Below, one piece after another: positions 45,007 through 52,730 of a DNA stretch of 64,000 nt (the stretch's first letter is position 1; every line of letters begins with the position of its first letter). The stretch spans positions 124,001-188,000 of the forward strand of contig NZ_JAEUXJ010000010.1 in the NCBI RefSeq assembly GCF_016775475.1. Direction: 5' to 3'. This DNA is from Belnapia mucosa. GTDB lineage: Bacteria > Pseudomonadota > Alphaproteobacteria > Acetobacterales > Acetobacteraceae. A program made the translations under genes and the position numbers. The notes beneath the pieces are model-generated. The model saw only the letters and a list, made by a program, of their open reading frames with translations. It searched no databases and was not told the DNA's origin.

Positions 45007-45293
45007 GGTTGACCCTCCCCGCTGATGGCGCTGCGCGGCGCGGTGCGGCCAGCGATCAGCCGCGCGGCTATCTCGCCCCACTCAACCCATTTCCGCAGCG
45101 CTGCCTCGGCCTCATCGGCTTCCTCCGGTGCGTTGAAGCGGTGAAGGCGACCTGCGTAGCCCTCAATCATCCGCCGCTGCACATCGTTGATCGCTGCGTC
45201 AAGTTCGGCGTCGGAGAGGCGCGATAGGTCATCCCGGCCGCCCCAGGCCCGCTCCATCCGCGCCACGCGACGGCCCATGCTCCGCTCCGTCAT
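45003..45293 (-). CDS. Small hypothetical phage-type protein
   Basis: A 96-residue protein with a basic N-terminus (M-G-R-R-V-A-R-M-E-R-A) similar in style to the 64-residue protein after it. An acidic D-D-L-S-R-L-S-D-A-E-L-D-A-A-I segment follows. It is overlapped by four bases at both ends with its neighbours. Function unknown. Confidence 0.65.
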   Translation of the reverse strand: MTERSMGRRVARMERAWGGRDDLSRLSDAELDAAINDVQRRMIEGYAGRLHRFNAPEEADEAEAALRKWVEWGEIAARLIAGRTAPRSAISGEGQP

Positions 45294-45739
45294 TGCCCAG
45301 CCCTCGCCTCGAGCACCGCGATCCGCTCCGCCAGTTCCGCGGTCTCGATCGTGCGACGTTGGATCTCCACCACGCCGGCCACTGCCTGCGCTTCCTCCGG
45401 CGTTAGCTCGCCCGTTGCCACCGCGGCGACGATGGCTGCTGCAGCCTTCACGGCATCCGCAGCGGTAGCGACCGGCGGCAGGTCGAGCTCCACCAGCCTC
45501 CCCTTCCGCTCCGGCCAAACCCGCCGCAGTAGAATCTCGGCAGCCCGCATGTCGCCGGCTTTGGCATCCTCCACGACCTTGCGCAGCACGTCCTCCGCCC
45601 CCTCGGTGCCGATGGCATCCAGCGCTATCAGCGCTTTGTGCCGCGTCCCCTTCGGCTTGCCAGCTGGATTGCCGGATTGGCCGCGCTCGAACGGTCGGCC
45701 ACGCTGTTTCGGTTCTGCATTTTCAGGGTCGGTGCTCAC
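45290..45739 (-). CDS. DUF5681 domain-containing protein
   Basis: A 149-residue protein. Its N-terminal R-G-R-P-F-E-R-G-Q-S-G-N-P-A-G-K-P-K-G motif, followed by helices including A-A-E-I-L-L-R-R-V-W-P, matches DUF5681. That family is common in alphaproteobacterial prophages, often near terminase or replication genes, and has been suggested to be DNA-binding. GTG at 45739 is used. A Met at 45862 would add 41 residues overlapping the intergenic repeats. Coupled by overlap to the two small genes downstream. Confidence 0.75.
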   Translation of the reverse strand: MSTDPENAEPKQRGRPFERGQSGNPAGKPKGTRHKALIALDAIGTEGAEDVLRKVVEDAKAGDMRAAEILLRRVWPERKGRLVELDLPPVATAADAVKAAAAIVAAVATGELTPEEAQAVAGVVEIQRRTIETAELAERIAVLEARAGQ

Positions 45740-45872
45740 GGCTGAATCCCCGGCATGGGGCCTCTGGCTGCGGGTGAGTGGAGGGTCGCTGCCGCTATTG
45801 GGTGGGCGCTTCCTCGGTTTGCAACGCGGCGGCCGGCGCTCATGCCACCACCACCACAGCACTGGCCGGTCG

Positions 45873-45975
45873 GTGGTGGGTTGTGGTGGGTTCTACATTT
45901 CGAGCGTTATAATTCGCGCGTGCGCTCGCGCGATAATAAGACGCTTGAAAAGGGAGACCCACCACAACCCACCAC
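45873..45975. other. Iteron-like inverted repeat region, candidate element origin
   Basis: Two exact tandem copies of GTGGTGGGTT (45873-45892) are mirrored by two tandem copies of its complement (45956-45975, one mismatch), giving a 20-bp perfect inverted repeat at 45872-45891 and 45957-45976. The 65-bp interior is AT-richer and contains a dyad of TTATAATT-CGCGCG (45907-45920) against CGCGCG-ATAATAA (45927-45939). The region directly follows the SF3 helicase gene. P4-type elements replicate from iteron-bearing origins bound by the element's own primase/helicase, so an origin is the leading idea. An operator is the alternative. Confidence 0.5.
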
Positions 45976-45997
45976 CCGGCTTGCAAAAGCGGCTTCA

Positions 45998-47395
45998 TTA
46001 GAGCACCCCGCTGTCGGAAGGACGGAGGCGGATGCCGACGAACACCGCTCCTGCTTTGGTTGCTTTCTTGGCGTGATGCCGCTCCAGCGCCGCCGAGAAG
46101 GCTTTGTTGGTCCCAGCCACCTCGCCCCGGCCTTCGGCCCAGGCTCGCCAGTCGCGGTAGAGGGCCGCTGAGGGTGCTTCTGCCCTTGGGATGGGCTCGC
46201 ACCGCTCGGTCAGCCACTGCGCGAGCATGTCCTGCTCGGCGAAGTATTCAACCGTCGCATCCGCTACCACCTGCGGCATGCCCAAGCCTTCGCTCTGCCA
46301 GGCAAGGCAACCCTCGATCGCCCAGGCTAGGATGCCAGGCAGCTCGGACCGAAGCCGCTCCTGGAGATCGTGGTCGGGCTGCGGCGGCTTGAAGGTGATG
46401 GGCAGGAGGTGCAGCCGGCGGCGCATGGCGTCGTCCGGGTTGCGGATGGACGGGCGGTGATTGCCCACCATCACCAGCTTGAAGGCGGGCACATATTCGA
46501 AAAAATCGCCCCGCATGAACCGGGCCGCGATCTTGTCTCCGCCGGTGAGGGCCTTGATCCGGCTCTCGGCCAGGGCCCGGCCGGCTTCCGTCTCGGACGC
46601 CACCACCAGACGTGCGCCGCGGAGGGCGGCCAGGTCGGTGGGGTGGCGGTCGGTGTTCGACGCCATGAAGGTCTCCATCGGCGCCGTGGTCGCGTAGTCG
46701 CCGAGGACCGCGGCGAGGGTGTTCACCAGCACCGACTTGCCGTTGCCGCCGGGTCCGAAGGCAAAGAGGAAGGCATGCTCCCGGGTCAGGCCGGTGAGCA
46801 GGTAGCCAGCCCAGCGCTGCAGGTAGGCCACCGCCTCGGCGTCGCCCTGCATGACTTCGAGCAGGAAGGCCCGCCACCGCGGGCAGTCACCACCAGGTGT
46901 TACCTGCGCCACCTTCGTGAAGAGATCGGCGGTGCGTTGCCGCCGCAGCTTGCCGGTGCGGAGGTCGACAACTCCGATTGGGGTGTTCAGCTCCCATGGA
47001 TCGGCATCGAATAGCGCTGCGGCACGCACATGGCGCCGGTCGGCACGGGCCAGCCGCTCGACCGCGGCCACCTTCTGCCCGCTGGCGATCTTGGAGATCC
47101 AGGCCGGGACGCCGTCCGCCTGGGCCTGTGCCTCGGCCGCCTGCTGGCGGCAGACCACCCGCACGAGGTCGAAGACGGCCAGGGTGGTGTCGCGGGCCCA
47201 GCGGGAGCCATCCCAGCGCAGCCAGAACCCCCATTCCGGGACGAACAGCAGGTTGCCCGCGTGCCGGGCCGAGAAGGCGAGCGCCACTGCATCGTCCGAA
47301 TATTCAGGCGGCTCGGCATCGGTAACGGGCGGGTCGGAGATGGTGGCGCCGGCAGCGCGCAGCATCTCCTCAGGGGACGCTCTGCCATGCATCAC
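45998..47395 (-). CDS. P4-family primase/helicase (D5-type SF3 helicase)
   Basis: A 465-residue replication protein. A D5-N-like region precedes an SF3 helicase with Walker A G-P-G-G-N-G-K-S at residues 214-221. The V-V-A-S-E-T-E-A-G Walker B-like segment, the V-M-V-G-N-H-R-P motif C (sensor Asn) and D-D-A-M-R-R-R-L with the arginine finger follow. It lacks the N-terminal primase domain of phage P4 alpha; the separate Toprim gene immediately upstream may supply that role. Overlaps that gene by four bases. Expected to unwind the element's origin. Confidence 0.88.
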   Translation of the reverse strand: MMHGRASPEEMLRAAGATISDPPVTDAEPPEYSDDAVALAFSARHAGNLLFVPEWGFWLRWDGSRWARDTTLAVFDLVRVVCRQQAAEAQAQADGVPAWISKIASGQKVAAVERLARADRRHVRAAALFDADPWELNTPIGVVDLRTGKLRRQRTADLFTKVAQVTPGGDCPRWRAFLLEVMQGDAEAVAYLQRWAGYLLTGLTREHAFLFAFGPGGNGKSVLVNTLAAVLGDYATTAPMETFMASNTDRHPTDLAALRGARLVVASETEAGRALAESRIKALTGGDKIAARFMRGDFFEYVPAFKLVMVGNHRPSIRNPDDAMRRRLHLLPITFKPPQPDHDLQERLRSELPGILAWAIEGCLAWQSEGLGMPQVVADATVEYFAEQDMLAQWLTERCEPIPRAEAPSAALYRDWRAWAEGRGEVAGTNKAFSAALERHHAKKATKAGAVFVGIRLRPSDSGVL

Positions 47396-48360
47396 GCCGC
47401 TCGCTCCCTCATTAGGTCGTTGAAGTCCCGGTTAGCCGGTGCGGCGACCATACGGGCCTCCGCCCCGGCCTCGGTCCATCGGGCAGCACAAGCGGTGGCC
47501 GCGGCCATGCCGGCGCCGTCCGCATCGGCGAAGATGGTCAGGGCCTCAATGCCGGGCAGCACCGGCAGCGAGCGCATCATCCCAGCCGAGGTCGCCGCCC
47601 AGACCGGCCGCCAGCCGAAGCCTTGCATCACGCTCAGCGCGGTCTCGATCCCCTCGGCGATACCGAGGCCGGCCGTCACCTCCTCGTCCGGCACAAGCCG
47701 CACCACCCCGGCCTGGCCCGCCATCATCTTCGCCGGCAGCGGGCCGGGTGCCTTCCCGCTCCCATCCCGTGCGAGGAAGGTTCGATGCACGCCACAGGCC
47801 GCGCCGGTGACCGGGTCGGTCATCAGCGCCAGCATGGCCGGCCACCGCTCCGCACCGCGCGGACATTCCGGGTGGAAGCGCAGCGGGGCGCCAGGCTCAA
47901 GCCCCACCCCACGCGAACCCAGATAGACAGGCACCAGCGACCCAGGCGCATCGGCCGCCACAGCCTCCCGCCAAAGGCGCTGCGCCAGATCGAGGGTGGC
48001 CGGCTGGACGGCTTCGCGCGGAGCCTCGGGCGGCGTCAGAAGGCGCGGATAGGGCGCTGCCTGGGTTGCATCCTCGCCAAGCCCCAGCCAGCCCAGAGCC
48101 CAGCGCCAGGCACTGAACATCGGCAGGTGGCGAAGATGCGCCACCAGTGCCAGGGCGTCGCCACCGCAGCCGGCCTCGTGGTCGAACCAGGATCCGCGAT
48201 CGGAGCCAGCCACGACCACCGACAGCGAGCCCTTGCCGCGGAACCGCCATTCCTGGCGGCCCTGGGCGGTCGCCTTGGCGCCCGTCAGTTCGAGCGCCAG
48301 CTCGGTCATGCGCTGACCAAGCAGTGCCGCGACCTCGGGCATGTCAGGCCGGCGCTTCAT
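47392..48360 (-). CDS. Toprim-domain (primase-like) protein
   Basis: A 322-residue protein with an N-terminal region typical of phage-type primases (W-F-D-H-E-A-G-C-G-G-D-A-L-A-L-V at about 58-73) and a C-terminal Toprim fold. The Toprim acidic residues are in I-A-E-G-I-E-T-A at 234-241 and F-A-D-A-D-G-A-G at 277-284. It most likely primes DNA synthesis together with the adjacent SF3 helicase, a split version of the P4 alpha arrangement. No zinc-finger Cys set is seen. Coupled by four-base overlaps on both sides. The start could be the Met codon at 48342. Confidence 0.85.
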   Translation of the reverse strand: MKRRPDMPEVAALLGQRMTELALELTGAKATAQGRQEWRFRGKGSLSVVVAGSDRGSWFDHEAGCGGDALALVAHLRHLPMFSAWRWALGWLGLGEDATQAAPYPRLLTPPEAPREAVQPATLDLAQRLWREAVAADAPGSLVPVYLGSRGVGLEPGAPLRFHPECPRGAERWPAMLALMTDPVTGAACGVHRTFLARDGSGKAPGPLPAKMMAGQAGVVRLVPDEEVTAGLGIAEGIETALSVMQGFGWRPVWAATSAGMMRSLPVLPGIEALTIFADADGAGMAAATACAARWTEAGAEARMVAAPANRDFNDLMRERAA

Positions 48361-48575
48361 TGGCCGCCCCCGGTGCGAGGCGAAGCCTCGGCGAACATCA
48401 GGAGGTGGGTGGCGTCGTCATCGCCCTGCCGGTCCCGGTTCTCCATCACCAGGACTTTCACCCCACCCAGGCGACCAGCCAGGTAGTCAGTACCTTTCCC
48501 GCTGGTCCGACGCCAGAGCTTGGCCGCGGTGAGCATTGGGCCGCCGCGGTCACGTGGCTTGTTCTGCCCGCTCAT
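48357..48575 (-). CDS. Small conserved phage/element protein
   Basis: A 72-residue protein with L-W-R-R-T-S-G-K-G-T-D-Y-L-A-G-R-L-G-G-V-K-V-L followed by an R-D-R-Q-G-D-D-D-A-T-H segment. I associate this pattern with small proteins found beside replication genes of alphaproteobacterial prophages. No biochemical role is known. Overlapping starts and stops place it in the operon. Confidence 0.7.
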   Translation of the reverse strand: MSGQNKPRDRGGPMLTAAKLWRRTSGKGTDYLAGRLGGVKVLVMENRDRQGDDDATHLLMFAEASPRTGGGQ

Positions 48576-48805
48576 GCGCGCACCTCATGCAGCGGCCGGC
48601 GCGGAAAGCGGTCACCGCCGGCAGAGCGGAGGAGCTTGGGCGATAGGCGGTTCTGGTATTCCTCCAGCAGCCGCAACAAGGCCGGCATGCCGCCGATCCG
48701 AGCGGTCAGCTCGGCCAACAGTTCGGCAGTGGCGCGTGGCCCGAGCTGGTGGAGGTGTTCCACCCCGCGCTGAAGGCGGAGGGCATCGAGAGGATGAATG
48801 GTCAC
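48572..48805 (-). CDS. Small hypothetical protein
   Basis: A 77-residue mostly helical protein (M-T-I-H-P-L-D-A-L-R-L then two amphipathic helices and a basic tail). It starts the tightly overlapping leftward operon that runs to the primase/helicase. Function unknown. Confidence 0.6.
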   Translation of the reverse strand: MTIHPLDALRLQRGVEHLHQLGPRATAELLAELTARIGGMPALLRLLEEYQNRLSPKLLRSAGGDRFPRRPLHEVRA

Positions 48806-48901
48806 GGTATCGCGGCTCCGGTTGGAGGCGCGGCGGGCTGGAAATTCGTGGCTCGGCCTGCTATGTCGCGGGTGTCAGTGTCCACGCCATAGTTTCCGCA
48901 G

Positions 48902-48927
48902 CCCGTCCGGTCCGCCGGGCGGGTTTT
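48902..48927 (+). terminator. Intrinsic terminator-like hairpin facing right
   Basis: A 9-bp stem (48902-48910 with 48915-48923, one G-T pair) with a 4-base loop is followed by four T at 48924-48927. It would end a rightward transcript, although no rightward gene is annotated in the preceding 100 bases. On the other strand it lies just after the AlpA-like gene. Confidence 0.45.
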
Positions 48928-48932
48928 GCGTT

Positions 48933-49148
48933 TCAGGCGGCCTGTTGAGGCGCGCGGATCGAGGCGGTGGGCAGGCTGGCCAGAAAGGCGCGCACGCTGG
49001 CCATATCGACAAGGGTCGAGCGGCCTGCCTTGAGGAGCCGGATGTTCCCCCGCGCGGCCTCGCGGTAGATCGTGCTGCGGCTCAGACCCGTTACCGTAGG
49101 AGCCTGCGGCAGCGGCACGGCAAGCGGTGCGATGTGCTCGGAAGTCAT
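48933..49148 (-). CDS. AlpA-type helix-turn-helix regulator / excisionase
   Basis: A 71-residue MerR-like HTH protein with T-G-L-S-R-S-T-I-Y-R-E-A-A-R-G-N-I-R-L-L and G-R-S-T-L-V-D, the AlpA/excisionase pattern. AlpA in P4-like elements controls integrase expression and excision. It lies between the replication operon and the integrase region, as expected. Confidence 0.82.
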   Translation of the reverse strand: MTSEHIAPLAVPLPQAPTVTGLSRSTIYREAARGNIRLLKAGRSTLVDMASVRAFLASLPTASIRAPQQAA

Positions 49149-49240
49149 GTGTCTTTGTCTCCCCGTCCCCTGGAGCCCCAGGGTGCGTGGGAGGACGATG
49201 GCGAAGGCTGCATCCGAATAGTCGCGCGCCTATTCGGATT

Positions 49241-49954
49241 TCACAGGTAGAGCTTCACCCCGTGGGTGAGGAGCCATTCCGCCCAGCTGGCGGGTGAATG
49301 CACGTCCTTGGGTCGCGTCTGAAGAGCCGCGATGTACTTCGTGTGGTCCAAGTCTTCCGAACCGCCTGCCATGGCTGCATTTCGCCAGTCTCGCAGCGGT
49401 TCCACCATGCTTTGGGGACCGTTGCGCTTACTCGACCTTTGGGTAACCGCCGGCCAATTTCTAATGCGTATCGCCACTTTCTTTAGTGCGCGATCGAGCC
49501 TCTTTTCGTCACTGCCCTGCTCATTATCGGCTTCGTAATACAGGGTCACCGCAGCAGCCGCTATCCCACGCTGAGCGAGATGCTCGAAAGGAATTCGTTG
49601 ATCGCTAACTCGCCTAATCCGTTTGAGTATACGAGGGACTGTCCCACGGTCGATATCGGCGATGGCATGGATGATGGCAGTCATCGGTCTGAGCGCGTCA
49701 TGCGGAATCCCTAAATGCGGCAGATACGACGCAATCCTCATGAGCTGATCCAGTGCAGCATCACGACGGAGATCCGGATCGTCGGTTTGTCCGTATGCCG
49801 ATGCCGCCTTGGTCAATTCGGAACACAGTTCCTCGGTCAGTTCGCTGGCACTAAGTTTCCCGCGGTCCGACAAGCCCACCTCCGCAGATTGCTTCACGCT
49901 ATCGACTAATTGGCAATGTGTAGCGGGAAGGGCCTGGCCCGTTGCGGCCAGCAC
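49241..49954 (-). CDS. Hypothetical protein beside the integrase
   Basis: A protein of about 237 residues, largely helical, with no recognised domain. It has R-I-A-S-Y-L-P-H-L-G-I-P-H-D-A and a C-terminal P-A-S-W-A-E-W-L-L-T-H-G. Codon use is less GC-biased than the flanking integrase, suggesting separate origin. The start is uncertain. GTG at 49954 avoids overlap with the integrase stop, TTG at 49873 has a closer GGAGG, and the frame itself is open to 50044. It could be a cargo or defence-related gene, but no motif shows this. Confidence 0.55.
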   Translation of the reverse strand: MLAATGQALPATHCQLVDSVKQSAEVGLSDRGKLSASELTEELCSELTKAASAYGQTDDPDLRRDAALDQLMRIASYLPHLGIPHDALRPMTAIIHAIADIDRGTVPRILKRIRRVSDQRIPFEHLAQRGIAAAAVTLYYEADNEQGSDEKRLDRALKKVAIRIRNWPAVTQRSSKRNGPQSMVEPLRDWRNAAMAGGSEDLDHTKYIAALQTRPKDVHSPASWAEWLLTHGVKLYL

Positions 49955-49971
49955 AGCCCCGCCGCTGACGG

Positions 49972-51288
49972 TCAAGCGGTCGCTTGCTCCCTTGGGCGCA
50001 CTCCGCGGACCTCTGCTGGCTCCCATCCGCAGAAGTCTGCCCATTCCTGCATGAGCGCAGCCCGCTTCTGGAACAGGTCGCCGCGCCGATAAGCTGCCTC
50101 AACCTTGTCGCCGATAGTGTGAGCCAGCGCCGCCTCCGATACCGCATGCGGCGTGCTGGTCGCCTCCTCGCACCAGTCGCGGAAGCTGCTGCGAAAGCCA
50201 TGGGCGGTGATTGCGGAGCCACTCCGCCCATCACGCCAGCGCGGCGGCTCGCCTTCCACCTCGGGGTTCATCCGGCGCAGCAGCATGAGCATCGCCATGT
50301 TGGACAGCGGCTTGCCCTTCACTTGGCCAGGGAAGACGTAGGTGTCGCCCTTGGCCGGCCGCAGCGGCGCCATCTGGGCCAATACCCCCAGCGCAGCTGA
50401 CGAGAGCGGGACACGATGCTCCCGGCCGGCCTTCATACGGCTCGCCGGGACGGTCCAGACGGCAGCCTCCATGTCGATCTCGGACCACTTGGCGCCCAGG
50501 ACCTCGCCGCTGCGGCAGGCGGTCAGGATCGTAAACTCAAGGGCACGAGCAGCCGTCGCGCTGATGCCCTGCAGCGCGCCCATGAATGTCGCAATCTGCT
50601 GCCAGGGCAGAGCGGCGTGGTTCTCAACCGTCGCTACCTTGGAGCGCCGCGGCAACAGGTGATCGAGATGGCCCCGCCATCGCGCCGGGTTCTCCCCCTG
50701 GCGCCAGTTCCGAGCCGTGGCGTAGGAGAGCACCGCCTCGATCCGGCCGCGCACCCTGGATGCCGTCTCCGGCTTCTCGGTCCAGATGGGCTGCAAGACC
50801 CGCAGGACGTGGTCGGTCTCAATCGCGGCTACCGGCAACTCTCTCATGACCGGATAGGCGTAGGCCTCCAGCGTGGAGCGCCACTGTGCCCGGTGCTTCT
50901 CGTTCCGCCATCCCGCCTCATGGGCGCTGACGTGCATCTCGGCCACATCCCGGAAGGTGCGAGTCGCGGCCTCGGCAGCCGCCTTGGCCTGCTTTTCTGC
51001 TTCCGTAGCGGCTTTCCGTTCCTCAAGGGGGTCGAGCCCTTGCCGCAAGACAGCCCGGACCTCCTCCGCCCGGATACGAGCCTGGGCTAAAGTCACGCCG
51101 TCCCTGCCTTCGGGGTCGCAGGCGCCGAGGCCCATCTCGCGCGCCTTCCCGGACCGCATGTAGCGAAGGGTCCATTTCGCCGAGCCGGGACCGGCAACGC
51201 GGAGGTAGAGGTTACCGCCATCGGCATGAGCGCCGGGCTTGCCCTTCGCCACCAGCGCCTTAACCGCCGTCGCTGTCAGCTTGGCCAT
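49972..51288 (-). CDS. Tyrosine-type site-specific integrase
   Basis: A 438-residue P4-like integrase. An N-terminal DUF4102-type arm-binding domain (L-T-A-T-A-V-K-A-L then D-G-G-N-L-Y-L-R-V) is followed by a SAM-like domain and the catalytic domain. Catalytic residues are Arg259 in T-A-C-R-S-G-E, His363 and Arg366 in H-G-F-R, His390 in L-A-H-T-I-G, and the nucleophile Tyr400 in A-Y-R-R-G-D. All are present, so the enzyme looks intact. It lies 160 bases from the right attachment core and would recombine at the tRNA-Ser 3' end. Confidence 0.93.
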   Translation of the reverse strand: MAKLTATAVKALVAKGKPGAHADGGNLYLRVAGPGSAKWTLRYMRSGKAREMGLGACDPEGRDGVTLAQARIRAEEVRAVLRQGLDPLEERKAATEAEKQAKAAAEAATRTFRDVAEMHVSAHEAGWRNEKHRAQWRSTLEAYAYPVMRELPVAAIETDHVLRVLQPIWTEKPETASRVRGRIEAVLSYATARNWRQGENPARWRGHLDHLLPRRSKVATVENHAALPWQQIATFMGALQGISATAARALEFTILTACRSGEVLGAKWSEIDMEAAVWTVPASRMKAGREHRVPLSSAALGVLAQMAPLRPAKGDTYVFPGQVKGKPLSNMAMLMLLRRMNPEVEGEPPRWRDGRSGSAITAHGFRSSFRDWCEEATSTPHAVSEAALAHTIGDKVEAAYRRGDLFQKRAALMQEWADFCGWEPAEVRGVRPREQATA

Positions 51289-51448
51289 CGCTCGCCCGTC
51301 CACAAACTAGGCCACAAATACCTTGTGGACTGGAGAGGCACAAGCCGGGATGGTGGGGGACGACGACCTCGGGAGTTTGCCTGGAACACCGTGCCTACCG
51401 GGAACTTCAGAGGCACCGCGAGACAACCAGGGACCAGAGTTCGACGGT

Positions 51449-51462
51449 CACCCCATCCGCCA
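51449..51462 (+). repeat. Right attachment site core
   Basis: Exact second copy of the 14-bp core CACCCCATCCGCCA. It is preceded by GTTCGA, so 20 of 24 bases match the tRNA-Ser 3' end. It marks the most likely right junction. Confidence 0.65.
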
Positions 51463-51480
51463 GCCTCAACCTGCGATCCT

Positions 51481-51549
51481 TTCGAACCCACGATGGCAAG
51501 TGTAACGGGCGCGCAAGCGCGCCCTTGGGGTTCGAATCCCATCCGCCAT
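51481..51549. repeat. Degenerate tRNA-Ser 3'-end fragments
   Basis: Bases 51529-51549 repeat the tRNA T-loop and 3' end with a 4-base deletion (GGTTCGAATCCC directly followed by ATCCGCCAT). They are preceded by an 8-bp hairpin (GGGCGCGC with GCGCGCCC) that resembles a variable arm. An 11-bp inverted copy of the T arm (TTCGAACCCAC) lies at 51481-51491. There is no complete tRNA. This suggests an earlier or tandem integration event, or integrase arm sites. Confidence 0.5.
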
Positions 51550-51563
51550 CCGACCCGTCGCCC

Positions 51564-52730
51564 CTACCCCACCCCCTTCGGCATCTCCCGCTCAATCAGC
51601 CGCGCCAGCAGCGCCGCGCCATAGGGAATGGCCGCGTCGTTGAAATTGTAGTGCTGATTGTGGACCGAGGCGCTGTCGCCATTGCCGACATGCAGATAGG
51701 CGCCCGGCACCCGCTCCATCATGAAGCTGAAATCCTCCGAGCCCATGCCCGGCGCCTTGGTCCTATCGACCTTCCCCTCGCCGACCAGCTCGGCCGCGGC
51801 GGCGGCGAACCGCTCGGTCTGTTCCGGGGCGTTGATGGTGGGCGCGAAGATCAGGCGGAAATCGAGGCTCGCGGTGGCGCCGAAGCCGGCCGCGACGCCT
51901 TCCGCCACCCGTGCCAGCCCGGCCTCGATTAGCCCCCGCGCCCGGTCGGAGAAGAAGCGCGCCGTGCCGGACAGCTTCGCGGTCTGCGGGATGACGTTAT
52001 AGGCGTCGCCGCCCTGAATCTTCGTCACGCTGACCACCGCGGTGTCCATCGGCGGCATGTTGCGGGAGACGATGGACTGCAGCGCGGTGGCGATGTGGCA
52101 GGCCGCCAGCACCGGGTCGATCCCTGCCTCCGGCCGGGCGCCATGCGATCCCTTGCCCTCGACGAGGATGTCGAAGAAGGCGCCGCCGGCCGCGGTCGGG
52201 CCGCTGCGGATCGCATATTCGCCGACCGGCAGGCCGGGCCGGTTGTGCATGGCGAAGACCTGGTTGCAGGGGAAGCGCTCGAACAGCCCGTCCTGCAGCA
52301 TGGCGAGTGCGCCGCCGCAGCCCTCCTCGCCCGGCTGGAAGATGAAATTCACCGTGCCGTTGAAGGCCCGCGTCTCCGCCAGATACTGCGCCGCGCCGAG
52401 CAGCATGGTGGTGTGGCCGTCATGGCCGCAGGCATGCATCCGGCCCGGCGCGGTGCTGCGATAGGGCAGGTCATTCGCCTCCTCCATCGGCAGGGCATCC
52501 ATGTCGGCACGCAGCCCGATCGCCGCCTCGCCATTGCCCGAACGCAGCACGCCGATCACGCCGGTGCCGCCCACGCCGCGATGCACCTCAATCCCCCATT
52601 CCTCCAGCTTGCGCGCCACCAGCTCGGCGGTGCGGTGCTCCTCCATGCCGAGTTCGGGATGGGCATGGATGTCCCGACGAATGGCGGCGAGTTCGGGCTG
52701 GCGGCGGCTGATGGCGTCGAAGGCGGACAT
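51564..52730 (-). CDS. M20 family amidohydrolase (hippurate hydrolase type)
   Basis: A 388-residue zinc peptidase/amidohydrolase of the M20D group that cleaves N-acyl amino acids. Metal and catalytic segments are L-R-A-D-M-D-A-L-P, H-A-C-G-H-D-G-H, Q-P-G-E-E-G and the final H-N-Q-H-Y-N-F-N-D. Length is typical. The ATG at 52730 is supported by a GGGGAAC site; an upstream extension of 27 residues is not. First chromosomal gene to the right of the element. Confidence 0.92.
   Translation of the reverse strand: MSAFDAISRRQPELAAIRRDIHAHPELGMEEHRTAELVARKLEEWGIEVHRGVGGTGVIGVLRSGNGEAAIGLRADMDALPMEEANDLPYRSTAPGRMHACGHDGHTTMLLGAAQYLAETRAFNGTVNFIFQPGEEGCGGALAMLQDGLFERFPCNQVFAMHNRPGLPVGEYAIRSGPTAAGGAFFDILVEGKGSHGARPEAGIDPVLAACHIATALQSIVSRNMPPMDTAVVSVTKIQGGDAYNVIPQTAKLSGTARFFSDRARGLIEAGLARVAEGVAAGFGATASLDFRLIFAPTINAPEQTERFAAAAAELVGEGKVDRTKAPGMGSEDFSFMMERVPGAYLHVGNGDSASVHNQHYNFNDAAIPYGAALLARLIEREMPKGVG

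Larger units (their letters stand above)
35139..51462. mobile_element. P4-satellite-like integrative element carrying glycan-synthesis cargo
   Basis: About 16.3 kb bounded by the 14-bp direct repeat CACCCCATCCGCCA (35139-35152, end of tRNA-Ser, and 51449-51462). A tyrosine integrase sits at the right end. The right half (44.8-51.3 kb) holds integrase, AlpA-like regulator, Toprim protein, SF3 primase/helicase and small phage-type proteins, all leftward and overlapping. The left half (36-44.5 kb) is rightward glycosyltransferase, methyltransferase and radical SAM cargo with visibly lower GC. No capsid, portal, tail or conjugation genes were seen. Site-specific integration and element-encoded replication are inferred. 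The exact right junction is uncertain because a second tRNA-like fragment lies at 51529-51549. Confidence 0.8.

Noticed and set aside
35153..51448. Full prophage interpretation of the island
   Set aside because: No capsid, portal, terminase large subunit, tail or lysis genes are visible; a satellite-like element fits better.
51481..51549. Possible second tRNA-Ser gene
   Set aside because: Only the 3' part is present, with a 4-base deletion and no anticodon stem; treated as an attachment-site remnant.
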